Assembly (NCBI RefSeq): GCF_003071365.1
Contig: NZ_CP028960.1
Span: 1-64,000, forward strand
Length of the DNA: 64,000 nucleotides
From: Methyloceanibacter sp. wino2
GTDB taxonomy: Bacteria; Pseudomonadota; Alphaproteobacteria; Rhizobiales; Methyloligellaceae
Direction: 5' to 3'
Shown: in pieces, positions 51,001-60,292 of the stretch
How the letters are laid out: each line of letters opens with the position of its first letter
How positions within the stretch are numbered: position 1 is the stretch's first letter
Translations under genes and position numbers: made by a program
The notes under the pieces: model-generated
What the model was told of the DNA's origin: nothing
Seen by the model: only the letters and a program-made list of their open reading frames with translations
Database searches by the model: none

Positions 51001-51522
51001 ATGCACCACGACAGCTATCCGGACACCTATATTCGCGACATTCTCCTGAACCACCGGACATTCGCCGTGGTCGGCGCGAGTGCGAAGACGACGCGGCCGA
51101 GCTACTTCGTGATGAAGTATCTTTTGTCCAAGGGTTACGAGGTGATCCCGGTCAATCCAGGTCTCGGCGGACAGTCTGTCGTGGACCGAACCGTCAGCGC
51201 ATCGCTTGGCGAGATCGACAGGCCCGTGGATGTGGTCGACATCTTCCGCAACTCCGAAGCGGCGCTCGGCATCACCGAAGACGCCATTCGCATCGGCGCG
51301 AAAGTGGTCTGGATGCAAATCGGTGTGCGCAACGACGAGGCCGCGCGGCTTGCCGAAGAGGCCGGTCTCAAGGTGGTCATGAATCGCTGCCCGAAGATCG
51401 AATACGGCCGGCTGTCCGGCGAGATCGGTTGGGCGGGCGTGAACTCCCGCACGCTATCGAGCAAGCGGCCTGTCCTGTCCGCGAAAGGTGGACAGCAGAG
51501 AACTTTGCGCGACGACAACTAG
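51001..51522 (+). CDS. CoA-binding domain protein (YccU family)
   Basis: 173-residue single Rossmann domain of the CoA_binding_2 family. Visible motifs are FAVVGASAKTTRPSYFVMKYLLSKGYEVIPVNP, the VDVVDIFRNSEAA loop, KVVWMQIGVRNDEAARLAEEAG and VVMNRCPKIEY. The family binds CoA or a related nucleotide in vitro; its cellular role is unknown. The ATG at 51001 (MHHDSY) matches the family length; longer in-frame starts exist upstream. It is followed by metY, as in many Rhizobiales. Confidence 0.9.
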   Translation: MHHDSYPDTYIRDILLNHRTFAVVGASAKTTRPSYFVMKYLLSKGYEVIPVNPGLGGQSVVDRTVSASLGEIDRPVDVVDIFRNSEAALGITEDAIRIGAKVVWMQIGVRNDEAARLAEEAGLKVVMNRCPKIEYGRLSGEIGWAGVNSRTLSSKRPVLSAKGGQQRTLRDDN

Positions 51523-51523
51523 C

Positions 51524-51547
51524 GTGACACGCGAAAGCGTTCGTCAC
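51524..51547 (+). other. GNRA-capped hairpin after the CoA-binding gene
   Basis: GTGAC/GTCAC outer arms with an inner ACGC-GAAA-GCGT stem and a two-base bulge, starting one base after the stop. No T tract follows (TGTAAAACAC), so it is not a standard terminator; it may protect the 3' end or be processed. Confidence 0.45.
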
Positions 51548-51639
51548 TGTAAAACACAAGACGCGCGTGGCTTGATCCCCTAAGGTCGCCTGGCTCGCAA
51601 AAGTTCGACGGTTAGATCGGCAGATCGTGGGAGGAAAAA

Positions 51640-52926
51640 ATGTCTGAAGAGCGTACCCCTGGATTCAACACACTTGCCATTCACGCCGGTGCACAGCCGG
51701 ACGCGTCAACGGGCGCGCGCGTGACGCCCATCTATCAGACGACCTCCTATGTCTTCGACGATGCGGATCATGCCGCCGCGCTGTTCAATCTCGAGACCTT
51801 CGGCAATATCTACTCCCGGATCATGAACCCCACCCAGGCGGTTCTCGAGGAGCGCGTGGCGGCCCTCGAAGGCGGCACGGCCGCCCTCGCAGTTGCGTCC
51901 GGTCACGCCGCGCAAGCCATCGTCTTCCACACGCTCATGGAGCCAGGCGCCGAGTTCGTGGCCGCGCGTCAACTCTATGGCGGCTCGATGAATCAATTCG
52001 GCGAGGCCTTCAAGAAGTTCGGTTGGCACGTGAAATGGGCCGACACCACGGACGCGGAGTCGTTCCGCGCCGCCATCACCCCTAAGACCCGGGCGATCTT
52101 CGTGGAGTCGATCGCAAATCCGGGTGGGATCGTCACCGATCTCGAAGCGGTTTCGGCCGTGGCCAAAGAGGCCGGCATTCCGTTCATCGTCGACAATACG
52201 CTGGCAACGCCCTACCTCACGCAGCCGAAACAGTACGGCGCCGACATCATCGTGCACTCGCTCACCAAGTTTCTCGGCGGCCACGGCAATTCAGTCGGCG
52301 GTGTCATCGTCGACTGCGGCACGTTCGACTGGATGGCGAGCGACCGCTATCCGTCTCTCTCGGCGCCCTGCGCCAGCTATCACGGCATGACGCTCGGCGA
52401 GACGTTCGGGAACTTTGCATTCGCGATCGCTTGCCGGGTGCTCGGGCTACGCGATCTTGGCCCTGCGATCTCGCCCATGAACGCCTTCCTCATCCTCAAC
52501 GGGATCGAGACGTTGCCCTTGCGGATGCAGCGGCACTGCGACAACGCCAAGCAGGTGGCGGAATGGCTCGCCGGTCACGACAAGGTGGCCTGGGTGAACT
52601 ACGCCGGCCTTCCCGGCAACAACTTCCATACTCTTGCCCAGCGCTACGCTCCGAAAGGCGCCGGCGCCGTCTTCACGTTCGGGCTCAAGGGCGGGTATGA
52701 GGCCGGCATCGCCCTCGTCGGCAAGGTGGAACTCTTCAGCCATCTCGCCAATATCGGCGATACGCGCAGCCTTATCATCCATCCGGCCTCGACGACCCAT
52801 CGTCAGCTCGGGGACGAAGCACGCGAGCGTGCCGGTGCGGGAGCGGATGTGGTGCGGTTGTCGATCGGGCTCGAGGATGTCGACGACATCATTGCAGATC
52901 TGGATCAGGCACTCGCGGCTGTCTGA
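51640..52926 (+). CDS. metY: O-acetylhomoserine aminocarboxypropyltransferase (sulfhydrylase)
   Basis: PLP enzyme making homocysteine from O-acetylhomoserine and sulfide. The 428-residue protein is of the longer MetY type rather than the 390-residue cystathionine gamma-synthase. It shows HAGAQPDASTGARVTPIYQTTSYVF, YSRIMNPTQAVLEERVAALEGG, the DNT motif contacting PLP (VDNTLATP near 184) and PLP Lys210 in HSLTKFLGGHG. The ATG follows GGGAGG. Together with hom (homoserine supply) and cysK/metC it completes direct-sulfhydrylation and trans-sulfuration options for methionine. Its 3' end overlaps the convergent ctaA by 22 bases. Confidence 0.95.
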   Translation: MSEERTPGFNTLAIHAGAQPDASTGARVTPIYQTTSYVFDDADHAAALFNLETFGNIYSRIMNPTQAVLEERVAALEGGTAALAVASGHAAQAIVFHTLMEPGAEFVAARQLYGGSMNQFGEAFKKFGWHVKWADTTDAESFRAAITPKTRAIFVESIANPGGIVTDLEAVSAVAKEAGIPFIVDNTLATPYLTQPKQYGADIIVHSLTKFLGGHGNSVGGVIVDCGTFDWMASDRYPSLSAPCASYHGMTLGETFGNFAFAIACRVLGLRDLGPAISPMNAFLILNGIETLPLRMQRHCDNAKQVAEWLAGHDKVAWVNYAGLPGNNFHTLAQRYAPKGAGAVFTFGLKGGYEAGIALVGKVELFSHLANIGDTRSLIIHPASTTHRQLGDEARERAGAGADVVRLSIGLEDVDDIIADLDQALAAV

Positions 52927-54011
52927 CGCCGTGCCGGCGCCTCGCCCGCCACACACCGCCAGAAATGGTAGAGGGCGGCCGCAAAGACCGCGATCGCGCC
53001 TGCCTGGTGGGCGAGACCGAGTTCGATCGGCACGAAGCTGAGCAAGGTCCAGATCCCGAGTGCGACCTGTAGCAGCGACAGAAGTGCGAGCGCCGCTGCG
53101 CTGGCCCGCAGGCCGGCGGCATCGGGTTTACGCGCCAGCCACAGCGCTTGGAGCACGGCTGCAAGAACAACTGCGTAGCCGAGGACGCGATGGTCGAATT
53201 GCACCGTCAGCGGGTTCTCGAAGAGGTTGAGGTACCACGGCTCCGCAGCGCCGAGCCCCGCCGGAATGACGGCCCCGTTCATCAGCGGCCAGGTATTGAA
53301 CCCCATGCCTCCGTCGATGCCGGCGACGAGAGCGCCGGCCAGAAGCTGAAGAAACACTAGGAGCAGGATCAGGCCGGCCACGATCGCCGGCGTTCTGGCA
53401 ACAGCTCCTCGTCGCTCAGTCCGTCCGAGCCCAAGAATGAGCCACAGCGTGTAGCCGAAAATCAGGACAGCGACGCCGAAATGGGCCGCCAGACGGTATT
53501 GGCTCACGTCGATCCGGTCCACGAGCCCGCTTTTGACCATGTACCAGCCCAGAGCGCCCTGCAGTCCCCCGAGGACGAAGAGACCGAGCAGACGCGGCAG
53601 CAAGGGCCGCGGGATATAGCCCGCGAGCCAGAAGGCAACGAACGGCACGAAGAACACGAGTCCGATAAAGCGGCCCAGGAAGCGATGAGCCCACTCCCAC
53701 CAATAGATCGCCTTGAACCCTTGCAGGTCCATGCCCTGATTGACCTGAGAATATTCGGGGATCTGCTTGTAGGCGTCGAATGCCTCTTGCCAATCGGTGT
53801 CGGATAAAGGCGGTATGGCGCCGACGATGGGCTGCCATTCGGTGATGGACAGGCCGGAATCGGTGAGGCGCGTGGCGCCCCCAACGAGGATCATGGCGAC
53901 GATGAGCAGAGCGACGAACGACAGCCACAGGCGCAATGCCCGGACATGCCGTGTCGGCATTTCCTCGGTGTCGAACGCTGCCGCCATGGGCTGTGTACCG
54001 GTAACACTCAT
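52905..54011 (-). CDS. ctaA: Heme A synthase, COX15/CtaA family
   Basis: Membrane monooxygenase converting heme O to heme A for cytochrome c oxidase. The 368-residue protein (start MSVTGTQPM) has eight helices. Its features are GGATRLTDSGLSITEWQPI, YWWEWAHRFLGRFIGL (first heme-ligand His), RLAAHFGVAVLIFGY, GIDGGMGFNTWPLMNG, FDHRVLGYAVVLAA and GLAHQAGAIAV (C-terminal His). This is the long alphaproteobacterial/mitochondrial Cox15 form. It is divergent from the DUF2842 gene. Confidence 0.96.
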   Translation of the reverse strand: MSVTGTQPMAAAFDTEEMPTRHVRALRLWLSFVALLIVAMILVGGATRLTDSGLSITEWQPIVGAIPPLSDTDWQEAFDAYKQIPEYSQVNQGMDLQGFKAIYWWEWAHRFLGRFIGLVFFVPFVAFWLAGYIPRPLLPRLLGLFVLGGLQGALGWYMVKSGLVDRIDVSQYRLAAHFGVAVLIFGYTLWLILGLGRTERRGAVARTPAIVAGLILLLVFLQLLAGALVAGIDGGMGFNTWPLMNGAVIPAGLGAAEPWYLNLFENPLTVQFDHRVLGYAVVLAAVLQALWLARKPDAAGLRASAAALALLSLLQVALGIWTLLSFVPIELGLAHQAGAIAVFAAALYHFWRCVAGEAPARRQTAASA

Positions 54012-54083
54012 GGACGCGGTGATAGCGGGCTCTCGGCAGGAACTCAATGGCCGGACCGCGCCGGGCTCGCGGGGTGCGACGCT

Positions 54084-54287
54084 ATGAGCGGGCACGTGCG
54101 CAAGCTGGTCGGCACGATCGTGCTGTTGGTCTTTCTGCTCGTCTATATCGCGGTTGCGGCGGCAATCGGATCCGGGCGCATTGCCGAGGCGAACAGCGTC
54201 TTCCAGTTCCTTTATTTCCTGGTTGCCGGGCTTCTGTGGGTTGCCCCGGCAGCGCTGCTCATCCGGTGGATGGCCCGTCCAGACTAA
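54084..54287 (+). CDS. DUF2842 family small membrane protein
   Basis: 67-residue protein with two predicted membrane helices (KLVGTIVLLVFLLVYIAVAAAI and FQFLYFLVAGLLWVAPAALLI) joined by a short loop, ending in the family-typical IRWMARPD. DUF2842 proteins are alphaproteobacterial and uncharacterised. It lies divergent from ctaA, a frequent pairing, which may hint at a role around heme/copper oxidase biogenesis, but that is inference. Confidence 0.85.
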   Translation: MSGHVRKLVGTIVLLVFLLVYIAVAAAIGSGRIAEANSVFQFLYFLVAGLLWVAPAALLIRWMARPD

Positions 54288-54308
54288 GGCCTTCGAGAGC
54301 CGTTTCAG

Positions 54309-55370
54309 CTAGGCAGCATCGACCTGCTGGAATCCGTTCCAGATGGCGAAGGGCGCGCCGGTCAGATACAGGGCCGTGTAGGACAGGTCCTGGAATTCCC
54401 CATTCAGCGACACGCGCGGCAGCGCCGTCAGATGATCCTTGTGGGCGGGAAAGAGCATGCCCTTGCGCGTGGTCACCGCCGTGCGGAAGCCCGCGCCCTC
54501 GGTGAGCGCGAAATCCCGTGGGCCAGCGCTCCCCGGATCGCCGTACGGATAGGCAAAATGGGCCGGCCGCTCGCCGAGTTCGGCCTCGATGCGATCGGCG
54601 CTCTCCACAATCTGCGCTAGCGCTTCGTCTTCCGGGAGCTTCGCGAGTGCCAAATGATCCTTGGTATGAGCGCCCATCGTGACCAGAGGGTCCGCCGCCA
54701 TGTCGCGTAGCTCGTCCCACGTCATGATGAGATCGCGGCATTGTTTCGAGAGGTCGACGCCGTGCCGTTCGGCAAGGTCGCGAATCTTGGCGCGCATGGT
54801 TTCTTCCGGCAGTGCGCGCAGCCACCAGTAGATCTTCTCGTAGGTGCGGGTCTTGTCCGCGTCCGTCCCGGTGGGCAGCCGCCAAGCCTCGCCGTCGCGG
54901 TCGATCGCGATCTCGTCGGGTGCCCTGTCGATGGCTTCCTCCAGCGCGACCCACCACAACTCGCCATGGCCGCCCGGATAGGCTGTTGGAATGTAGAGCG
55001 TGAGCGGCACGCTGCGCGCCTGGAACAGCGGCAGGGCATGTTCCTTGTTGTCCCGATACCCGTCGTCGAACGTGAAGCAGGCAAAGCGGCCCCCTTCCCC
55101 ATGCGTGAGACGGTCCGCCGCTTCATCGAGCGTGATGATGTCGAGCCCCGCTTCCAGAACCTGGTCGAGGACGTTGCCCAGAAACTCCGGGCTGACTTCC
55201 AGAATGCGATTGGGCGCGAACTCCCGTGGGACACCTGTTTCAGGTTTCACCCGATGGAGCATGAAGATCAGGCCCTGGCCTTGGGTGAAAGGCGCAAGCA
55301 AACGGCCGGCGCCCGTACGATGGAGGCCGGTGAGCGCGGCCCGCATGACGGCGGCTTTACCCTTGGCCAT
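54309..55370 (-). CDS. Polysaccharide deacetylase (NodB/CE4 family)
   Basis: 353-residue carbohydrate esterase 4 protein that would remove N- or O-acetyl groups from a polysaccharide. The metal motif 1 aspartates are in FTFDDGYRDN (near 97-106). The His-x3-His metal ligands are in GAHTKDHLALA, followed by FAYPYGDPGSAG (motif 3) and a C-terminal VTTRKGMLFPAHKDHLTALPRV. No signal peptide is apparent. The ATG at 55370 is preferred over a GTG four codons upstream. It is the first gene of the exopolysaccharide block, divergent from the acyltransferase-like gene. Confidence 0.9.
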   Translation of the reverse strand: MAKGKAAVMRAALTGLHRTGAGRLLAPFTQGQGLIFMLHRVKPETGVPREFAPNRILEVSPEFLGNVLDQVLEAGLDIITLDEAADRLTHGEGGRFACFTFDDGYRDNKEHALPLFQARSVPLTLYIPTAYPGGHGELWWVALEEAIDRAPDEIAIDRDGEAWRLPTGTDADKTRTYEKIYWWLRALPEETMRAKIRDLAERHGVDLSKQCRDLIMTWDELRDMAADPLVTMGAHTKDHLALAKLPEDEALAQIVESADRIEAELGERPAHFAYPYGDPGSAGPRDFALTEGAGFRTAVTTRKGMLFPAHKDHLTALPRVSLNGEFQDLSYTALYLTGAPFAIWNGFQQVDAA

Positions 55371-55529
55371 GGTTTTTTCCACCTTTTCCGAGCATCAACC
55401 GTTAACCTCGCCCTGCCATTGTCCGCGCATCGTCTCGGCCAGTCTGACGCTGGTTCCTTGAGAAAGAATTGCCGGGGGGCAAGGCTTGCTCTCCGCTATC
55501 TACTAGACTGGCACGATGGGATTCAATCG

Positions 55530-56753
55530 ATGGGTTCAATGACTTTGGCTCGGTCCAGCGCAGACATTTCGGACATGGACGCGGCTGGGGGCGGCGATAT
55601 CTCTTTCAGCACGTCCGCAGGGCCGGTCTCCATGAAGATCACCTCCGATCTTCAAACCATCGCTTCGGAGTGGCGGGAAATCGAGACCGCGGTGACTTGC
55701 ACCAGCGCGCAGACCTTCGACTGGGCCCGTGCCTGGTCGGTGCATATGCTCGCCGCGCAAGGCCGGGCGCCCGTTATCGCCATCGGATACGACGGCGACG
55801 GACAAGTCCAATTTCTACTGCCGTTCGAGTCGAAGAAGGTCGGTGGGCTCACGGTTCTGAGTTGGCTTAGTCAGGAGCACGCCAATTACCTGTTCGGTGT
55901 GTTTCGTCCCGCGTTCGCGGCAGCGCTGACGAAGACGGAAATATCCCGCATCCTCAATGAAGTCGGCCGGTGGTCCGGCGCGTCGGTTGCAGCGCTCGAG
56001 GCGCAGCCTTTCGAGTGGGGCGGCGCACCCAATCCATTTGCCCTGCTCTCGCACCAGCCTGCGCCCAACAGCGGCTTCGCGATTCGGCTCGGCGACTTCG
56101 AGACGCTCTATCGCGAGCGGTTCAAGAAGCGCGCCCGGCAGGGTCTTTTGCGCAAGGAGCGGCGCCTTTGGGAGGCCGGTACGCTCAAGTATGGCTGGGC
56201 CGAGCGCACGCAGGAAAAGCGCGACGTGCTCGAGACGTTCTTTGCCCAAAAGGCGCTCCAGTTTGCCGCCATGGGGGTGACGGACATTTTCACGCCTGAG
56301 GCGCGCGCCTTTTACGCCGCCCTGGTCATGCTCCCCGAAGACAGTCCAAGCCGCTTGCGGCTCGGTTATGTCGCGTTGAACGGCGAGATCCTCGCCACCT
56401 TCTCAGGCACGGTCGTCCACGACCGAGTGAACGTTCTCTTGTCCTCCTTGGCGGACAGCCCCTTCCAGCGCCAGTCGCCGGGTGCACAGCTCCTGCGTCA
56501 CCAAATCGAAGAGGCATGCAATGACGGCCTCGCCTATTTCGACCTGGGTGTCGGGGCGGCGCGGCACAAATCGGAATGGAGCAACGAGGTCTATTCTCTG
56601 TTCGACAGCTATCTCGCGCTGAAGCCCCAGGGGCTTGCGGTGACCTTGCCCTTTACAGTCAAGAGCGCCCTGAAGCGCAAGATCAAGTCCAATCCGCGGC
56701 TTTGGGCCTTGGCTCAAACAGTGCGCAAGACGATCAAGGGCAGCCACGCCTAA
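55530..56753 (+). CDS. GNAT-type acyltransferase, CelD/BcsL-like (polysaccharide biosynthesis)
   Basis: 407-residue protein of the CelD/BcsL group, a FemAB-like duplicated GNAT fold found in exopolysaccharide and cellulose gene clusters. Recognisable parts are the N-terminal SDLQTIASEWREIETAVTCTSAQTFDWARAW block and the C-terminal GNAT half with RLRLGYVALNGEILATFSGTVVHDRVNVLLSSL and YFDLGVGAARHKSEWSNEVY. It probably acylates a sugar precursor; the donor is unknown. It is convergent with the Wzc-like gene, whose stop lies about 75 bases away. Confidence 0.85.
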   Translation: MGSMTLARSSADISDMDAAGGGDISFSTSAGPVSMKITSDLQTIASEWREIETAVTCTSAQTFDWARAWSVHMLAAQGRAPVIAIGYDGDGQVQFLLPFESKKVGGLTVLSWLSQEHANYLFGVFRPAFAAALTKTEISRILNEVGRWSGASVAALEAQPFEWGGAPNPFALLSHQPAPNSGFAIRLGDFETLYRERFKKRARQGLLRKERRLWEAGTLKYGWAERTQEKRDVLETFFAQKALQFAAMGVTDIFTPEARAFYAALVMLPEDSPSRLRLGYVALNGEILATFSGTVVHDRVNVLLSSLADSPFQRQSPGAQLLRHQIEEACNDGLAYFDLGVGAARHKSEWSNEVYSLFDSYLALKPQGLAVTLPFTVKSALKRKIKSNPRLWALAQTVRKTIKGSHA

Positions 56754-56828
56754 GACGCGCCGGCCATTCGGACGACGTTCCATATCTCGAAAAGATGATG
56801 GCGTTCCAGTCTGCCTGGAATGCGTTCG

Positions 56829-59800
56829 CTAGACCGCGACCTTGCGGCCGAACAGCGAGAAGCGGCGCTGTCTGTGCTTCATGGGCGTGCCGTGCACGAC
56901 GATCGGACATCCCAGACGCTGAATGACCGATAGCGGGTCGCGCTCCTCTTCCGGCGTTGTCCGTGGCGGCAGGACCGCGACAGCGACGGGAAGTTCGAAC
57001 TTGAGCGCCGGCATCAGGCTATCGATCGCCGCCATGTCGGCGTGCAAGACCACACAGTCATAGGTCTGCGTCAGCGCCTCGAAAACACGCATGAACTTGT
57101 CCGGGGCGTCGTATCCGTCACTGAGGGTCGGATTGCCCGCGGGAATGACCTGCAGCGTCGATCCGTCGTCGAGATTCACGACATCGGCAAAATCCACTGC
57201 GCCTACCGCAAGATCGGAAAAGCCGGGTACCCGCGGCAAGTTCAGGCGTCCCGAAACGACGGCCGCACCCTTCGCAAGATCCACGAGCGCGACCTGCTCA
57301 TTACGGCTCGCGAGATCCCTCGCGATACCGATGGCCGCCTGTGGTGACGGCGAACGCGCAGATGTTCCGGCGACCAGCAACGCACGGGGAAGACCGCCGG
57401 TCGAACTCTTCAGTACCGTGCCGACGACTTCGTGGAGCGATCCCATGACGGGCCCGAGGGCCTCGACGTCCGGCTCGGCGACAGGCTCTGTTTCCAGTTC
57501 TTCATTCTCATCGGATGCCGCGATCCGTTGCGTCAGGTAATGGCGCAGGTCGTTGGGACTGAGGGCTGCCATCTCACTCTCGTTTTCATATTGTGGTGCA
57601 CCAGCGTCTTGCGCCGCTTTCGCGGTAAGCGCTGACTCTTCAGCGGCCCCTGTCGTTTTTTCTTTGGTCGGTTTCCCGCGCAAGCGGCCGAACAATCCAG
57701 CGGCCCGGCGTTTGGCGGATGTGGCTGTCTCTTCCGCTTCACTTCGCTTGATCGCGTCTCGGCGCATCCGTTGAACGAAATCCGTCGACGGCGAAGCCGG
57801 TTGCGCGGGCTTGGAACCCGCACTGTCTTCAGCTTCTTCGCCGGACGGTTTGTCGGCTGCGGGTTCCTCATCTGGGATCGATCTCTTCTCCGGCTCCGAC
57901 ATCGCAGCTTTGGCGGCAATGGCTGCGGCGGGCGCCGCTAGGGCTGCAAGAACGCCCGCGCTCTTGCTGTCCCCCTCTTCCGTCGGCGCCTCTGCGCGTT
58001 CCGGCGTTTCGTCGGCGGATGCCGTCTGGAGTTCGACCTTTTTAGTAGGCGCTGTCTCCGTGAGCTGAGCCTGGTCATCGGAGGACGGCGCGTCCGCCTC
58101 TGCTGCCACCGGTGTGGCTTCCTCCGGTGTATCGAGCGTAGCGCTTCGCGGCTCGCTGACGGCGAGCCATGACGGCCGCTTCGCGGGTTTTGAAGCGCGC
58201 CAGACGGATCTTTGACGCTTATTCGGACTGTCGGCTGGCTTCGGCGTCTCGGCGGACTTTTCAACTCGATCCGGCTTGGTCTCCGCGGCTGCTTTCTGTG
58301 CCGCCGCCGGTGCTACCTCGCTGGCAGGCTCAGGCTGTTTGGGCGCAACCGCCTCGGCCGGCTTTGCGGTTGCTTGCGGGCCGTTCGGCGTTTGCTGTTT
58401 TGGAGACCCTTGTTGCGGCTGGGAGGGCCGTTGCTTTGCTTTGGGTTTCCCGCGCGTTTCGGACATACGCCGGTTCTCGATGATCGGCTTCGCTGTGGTG
58501 CCCGCAGGCTTGTCTTGTGACGGCTTGGGTGGCGCCGGCTGCGGCTGAGCCGGCTTTTGCCGCTGCGCATTCATTCTGCTGAGGGCCAGCATTTCGGCGC
58601 GCGACATATACTCGGGTTCGCTGGGGACGAGTTCCTCTGCTTCTTCCCCATAGAAGTCCGACGGTCTTTCCTGCCGTTGGGGCGCGCCGCTGACGATGAT
58701 TGTCTTGGCAAGCACCGTCCCGATGGACAGCAGCGCGGTCGCGGCAATGACCAAAAGCGTGATGGGTCCGCGCCGCGGGAAGGACGGCAAGACCGACGCG
58801 TGGGCGCGCGAGACGATCGCCGCTTGCGCGGGCACGGCGCCGACGTCGTGACGTGCCGACGCGTCGCGATAGCGTGCAAGATACGATTCCAGCAGGTCCC
58901 GGTTCGCCTTCGCCTCACGCTCGAGGGCGCGAAGCTTGACCTCCGCCTCGGATTGACCCGAGGTCCGGCTCTTCGCGGCGTCGAGGCTTGCCCGCAAGGA
59001 TGCCTCGCGGGCAGCAGCGATCTGCGCCTGATTCTCCAGGCTTTGGACCACTTTCTTTGCTTCCGAGCGGATCTGCGCGCGCACATCGGCCAGTTCCGAT
59101 CTCAGCTGTTGAATGCGCGGGTGGGACGGCAGCAAGGTTGCCGACAGTTCCGCGAGTTGGCGCTGTACCAGAACCCGCTGCTCGATCAGGTTGATCACCA
59201 ACTGCGAATTCAGCACTTCGGGAGTCGCGTCGATGTCGCCGTTGGTTGCCAGCATCTTCTTGATCAGCTTGGCGCGGGCCTGTGCCTCCGATTCTTGCGC
59301 TTCCGCCAGGATCAACTGGCTATTGAGCTCCGAGAGCTGCTGAGCATTCAGGGTGATGTTGTTGCTACCGGCATACAGCCCCTCCGAAGCCTTGAACGTT
59401 TCCACCGCGGCCTCGGATTCGGCCGTCGCCTTGCGCAAGGCTTTGATCTGCGCGTCGAGCCAGGCGGTCGCATCCTTGGTCTGCTCGATTTTCGCATCGC
59501 GCTGCCAGCCGATATAGACATCCGCCAATTTGTTGGCGACCTGCGCGGCGAGCTGCGGATCGCCCGAGCTGTACTCGATCGCGATCACCGACGAGTTCGA
59601 TAGCTGAAACACATCCAGATGTTCCGCCACGGCATTCGCGGCCCGTTCTTCCAGCGATTCCTGCGTCGAGCCGCCGAGGCCGATGGCTCTGAGCAGCCGG
59701 GCGATCGGCGAGCCCCCTGCGTCGCGGAGAAAGGCGGCGTTCTGCGTGAGATCGAGATCTCTCACGACCTGCAGAATGAGATCGCGCGAATTCAGAACCT

Positions 59801-60074
59801 GGACTTGGCTTTGGACCGCCTGCTCATCGAGGGTTACGCGATAGTTCGACGTCGACTGTTCGTTCGTGGGGCGCGTGAACGCCGTTTCCTCATTCTGAAC
59901 CAGGATGCGCGCCTCGGACGTGTAGAGCGGACGCATCATCGACAGGGCGATGAACGTGATCGCCCCCGCCAGCAGCGACAGCGCGATGATCCGGCCCTTG
60001 GCGCGCCATAGCGCGGCCCCAAGACTTCCCAGGTCGATGTCGTCTGCAGGCGGCACGCTTGAGGAATTCGTCAC
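56829..60074 (-). CDS. Wzz/Wzc-like exopolysaccharide co-polymerase with a long disordered insert and degenerate kinase-like domain
   Basis: 1081 residues, GTG start. An N-terminal Wzz chain-length domain has TM1 about 28-47, a periplasmic coiled coil about 190-410 and TM2 about 436-461. Residues about 480-885 are a Pro/Ala/Glu/Lys/Gln-rich low-complexity segment. Residues 887-1081 resemble the MinD/BY-kinase ATPase fold: Walker A' VALVDLAKG at 938-946 and a Walker B-like CVVLHAD. The P-loop position reads GTSARSPSP (913-921), without the Gly-Lys-Thr/Ser. It therefore probably does not bind ATP or act as a tyrosine kinase. It likely controls polymer length and export with the divergent Wza-like protein. 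Confidence 0.85.
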   Translation of the reverse strand: MTNSSSVPPADDIDLGSLGAALWRAKGRIIALSLLAGAITFIALSMMRPLYTSEARILVQNEETAFTRPTNEQSTSNYRVTLDEQAVQSQVQVLNSRDLILQVVRDLDLTQNAAFLRDAGGSPIARLLRAIGLGGSTQESLEERAANAVAEHLDVFQLSNSSVIAIEYSSGDPQLAAQVANKLADVYIGWQRDAKIEQTKDATAWLDAQIKALRKATAESEAAVETFKASEGLYAGSNNITLNAQQLSELNSQLILAEAQESEAQARAKLIKKMLATNGDIDATPEVLNSQLVINLIEQRVLVQRQLAELSATLLPSHPRIQQLRSELADVRAQIRSEAKKVVQSLENQAQIAAAREASLRASLDAAKSRTSGQSEAEVKLRALEREAKANRDLLESYLARYRDASARHDVGAVPAQAAIVSRAHASVLPSFPRRGPITLLVIAATALLSIGTVLAKTIIVSGAPQRQERPSDFYGEEAEELVPSEPEYMSRAEMLALSRMNAQRQKPAQPQPAPPKPSQDKPAGTTAKPIIENRRMSETRGKPKAKQRPSQPQQGSPKQQTPNGPQATAKPAEAVAPKQPEPASEVAPAAAQKAAAETKPDRVEKSAETPKPADSPNKRQRSVWRASKPAKRPSWLAVSEPRSATLDTPEEATPVAAEADAPSSDDQAQLTETAPTKKVELQTASADETPERAEAPTEEGDSKSAGVLAALAAPAAAIAAKAAMSEPEKRSIPDEEPAADKPSGEEAEDSAGSKPAQPASPSTDFVQRMRRDAIKRSEAEETATSAKRRAAGLFGRLRGKPTKEKTTGAAEESALTAKAAQDAGAPQYENESEMAALSPNDLRHYLTQRIAASDENEELETEPVAEPDVEALGPVMGSLHEVVGTVLKSSTGGLPRALLVAGTSARSPSPQAAIGIARDLASRNEQVALVDLAKGAAVVSGRLNLPRVPGFSDLAVGAVDFADVVNLDDGSTLQVIPAGNPTLSDGYDAPDKFMRVFEALTQTYDCVVLHADMAAIDSLMPALKFELPVAVAVLPPRTTPEEERDPLSVIQRLGCPIVVHGTPMKHRQRRFSLFGRKVAV

Positions 60075-60260
60075 GGTTCAAAACTCGTTCTTGGAATCAA
60101 CAAATCATTAGCAATAAGCCCAGATTGCCGTAACCAAAGCTTTAAGCGCCGCATCGGTTTAGTACGGCCGCGCTCTGAGCATAGGGATTGTGGCGCAAAT
60201 CATAATGGCACGGCAAATCAGCATTTATTAACCATGCGAGGGGTAGGTTCGGGACGTATC

Positions 60261-60292
60261 GACGTTCTCTGTCGGCGTCGTTCGCCGACGTC
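60261..60292 (+). promoter_or_regulatory. Hairpin in the leader of the Wza-like gene
   Basis: GTCGGCG (60271-60277), loop TCGTT, CGCCGAC (60283-60289), with alternative outer pairing GACGT (60261-60265) to ACGTC (60288-60292). It ends a few bases before the GGAG ribosome site of the gene at 60307. The 232-base divergent region 60075-60306 otherwise holds the promoters of both exopolysaccharide genes. Confidence 0.4.

Noticed and set aside
51523-51639. SAM-responsive riboswitch in front of metY
   Set aside because: I looked for the SAM-II consensus common before such genes in Rhizobiales (a GCTAAA-type block near the ribosome site) and did not find it. The only clear structure is a simple hairpin right after the upstream gene.
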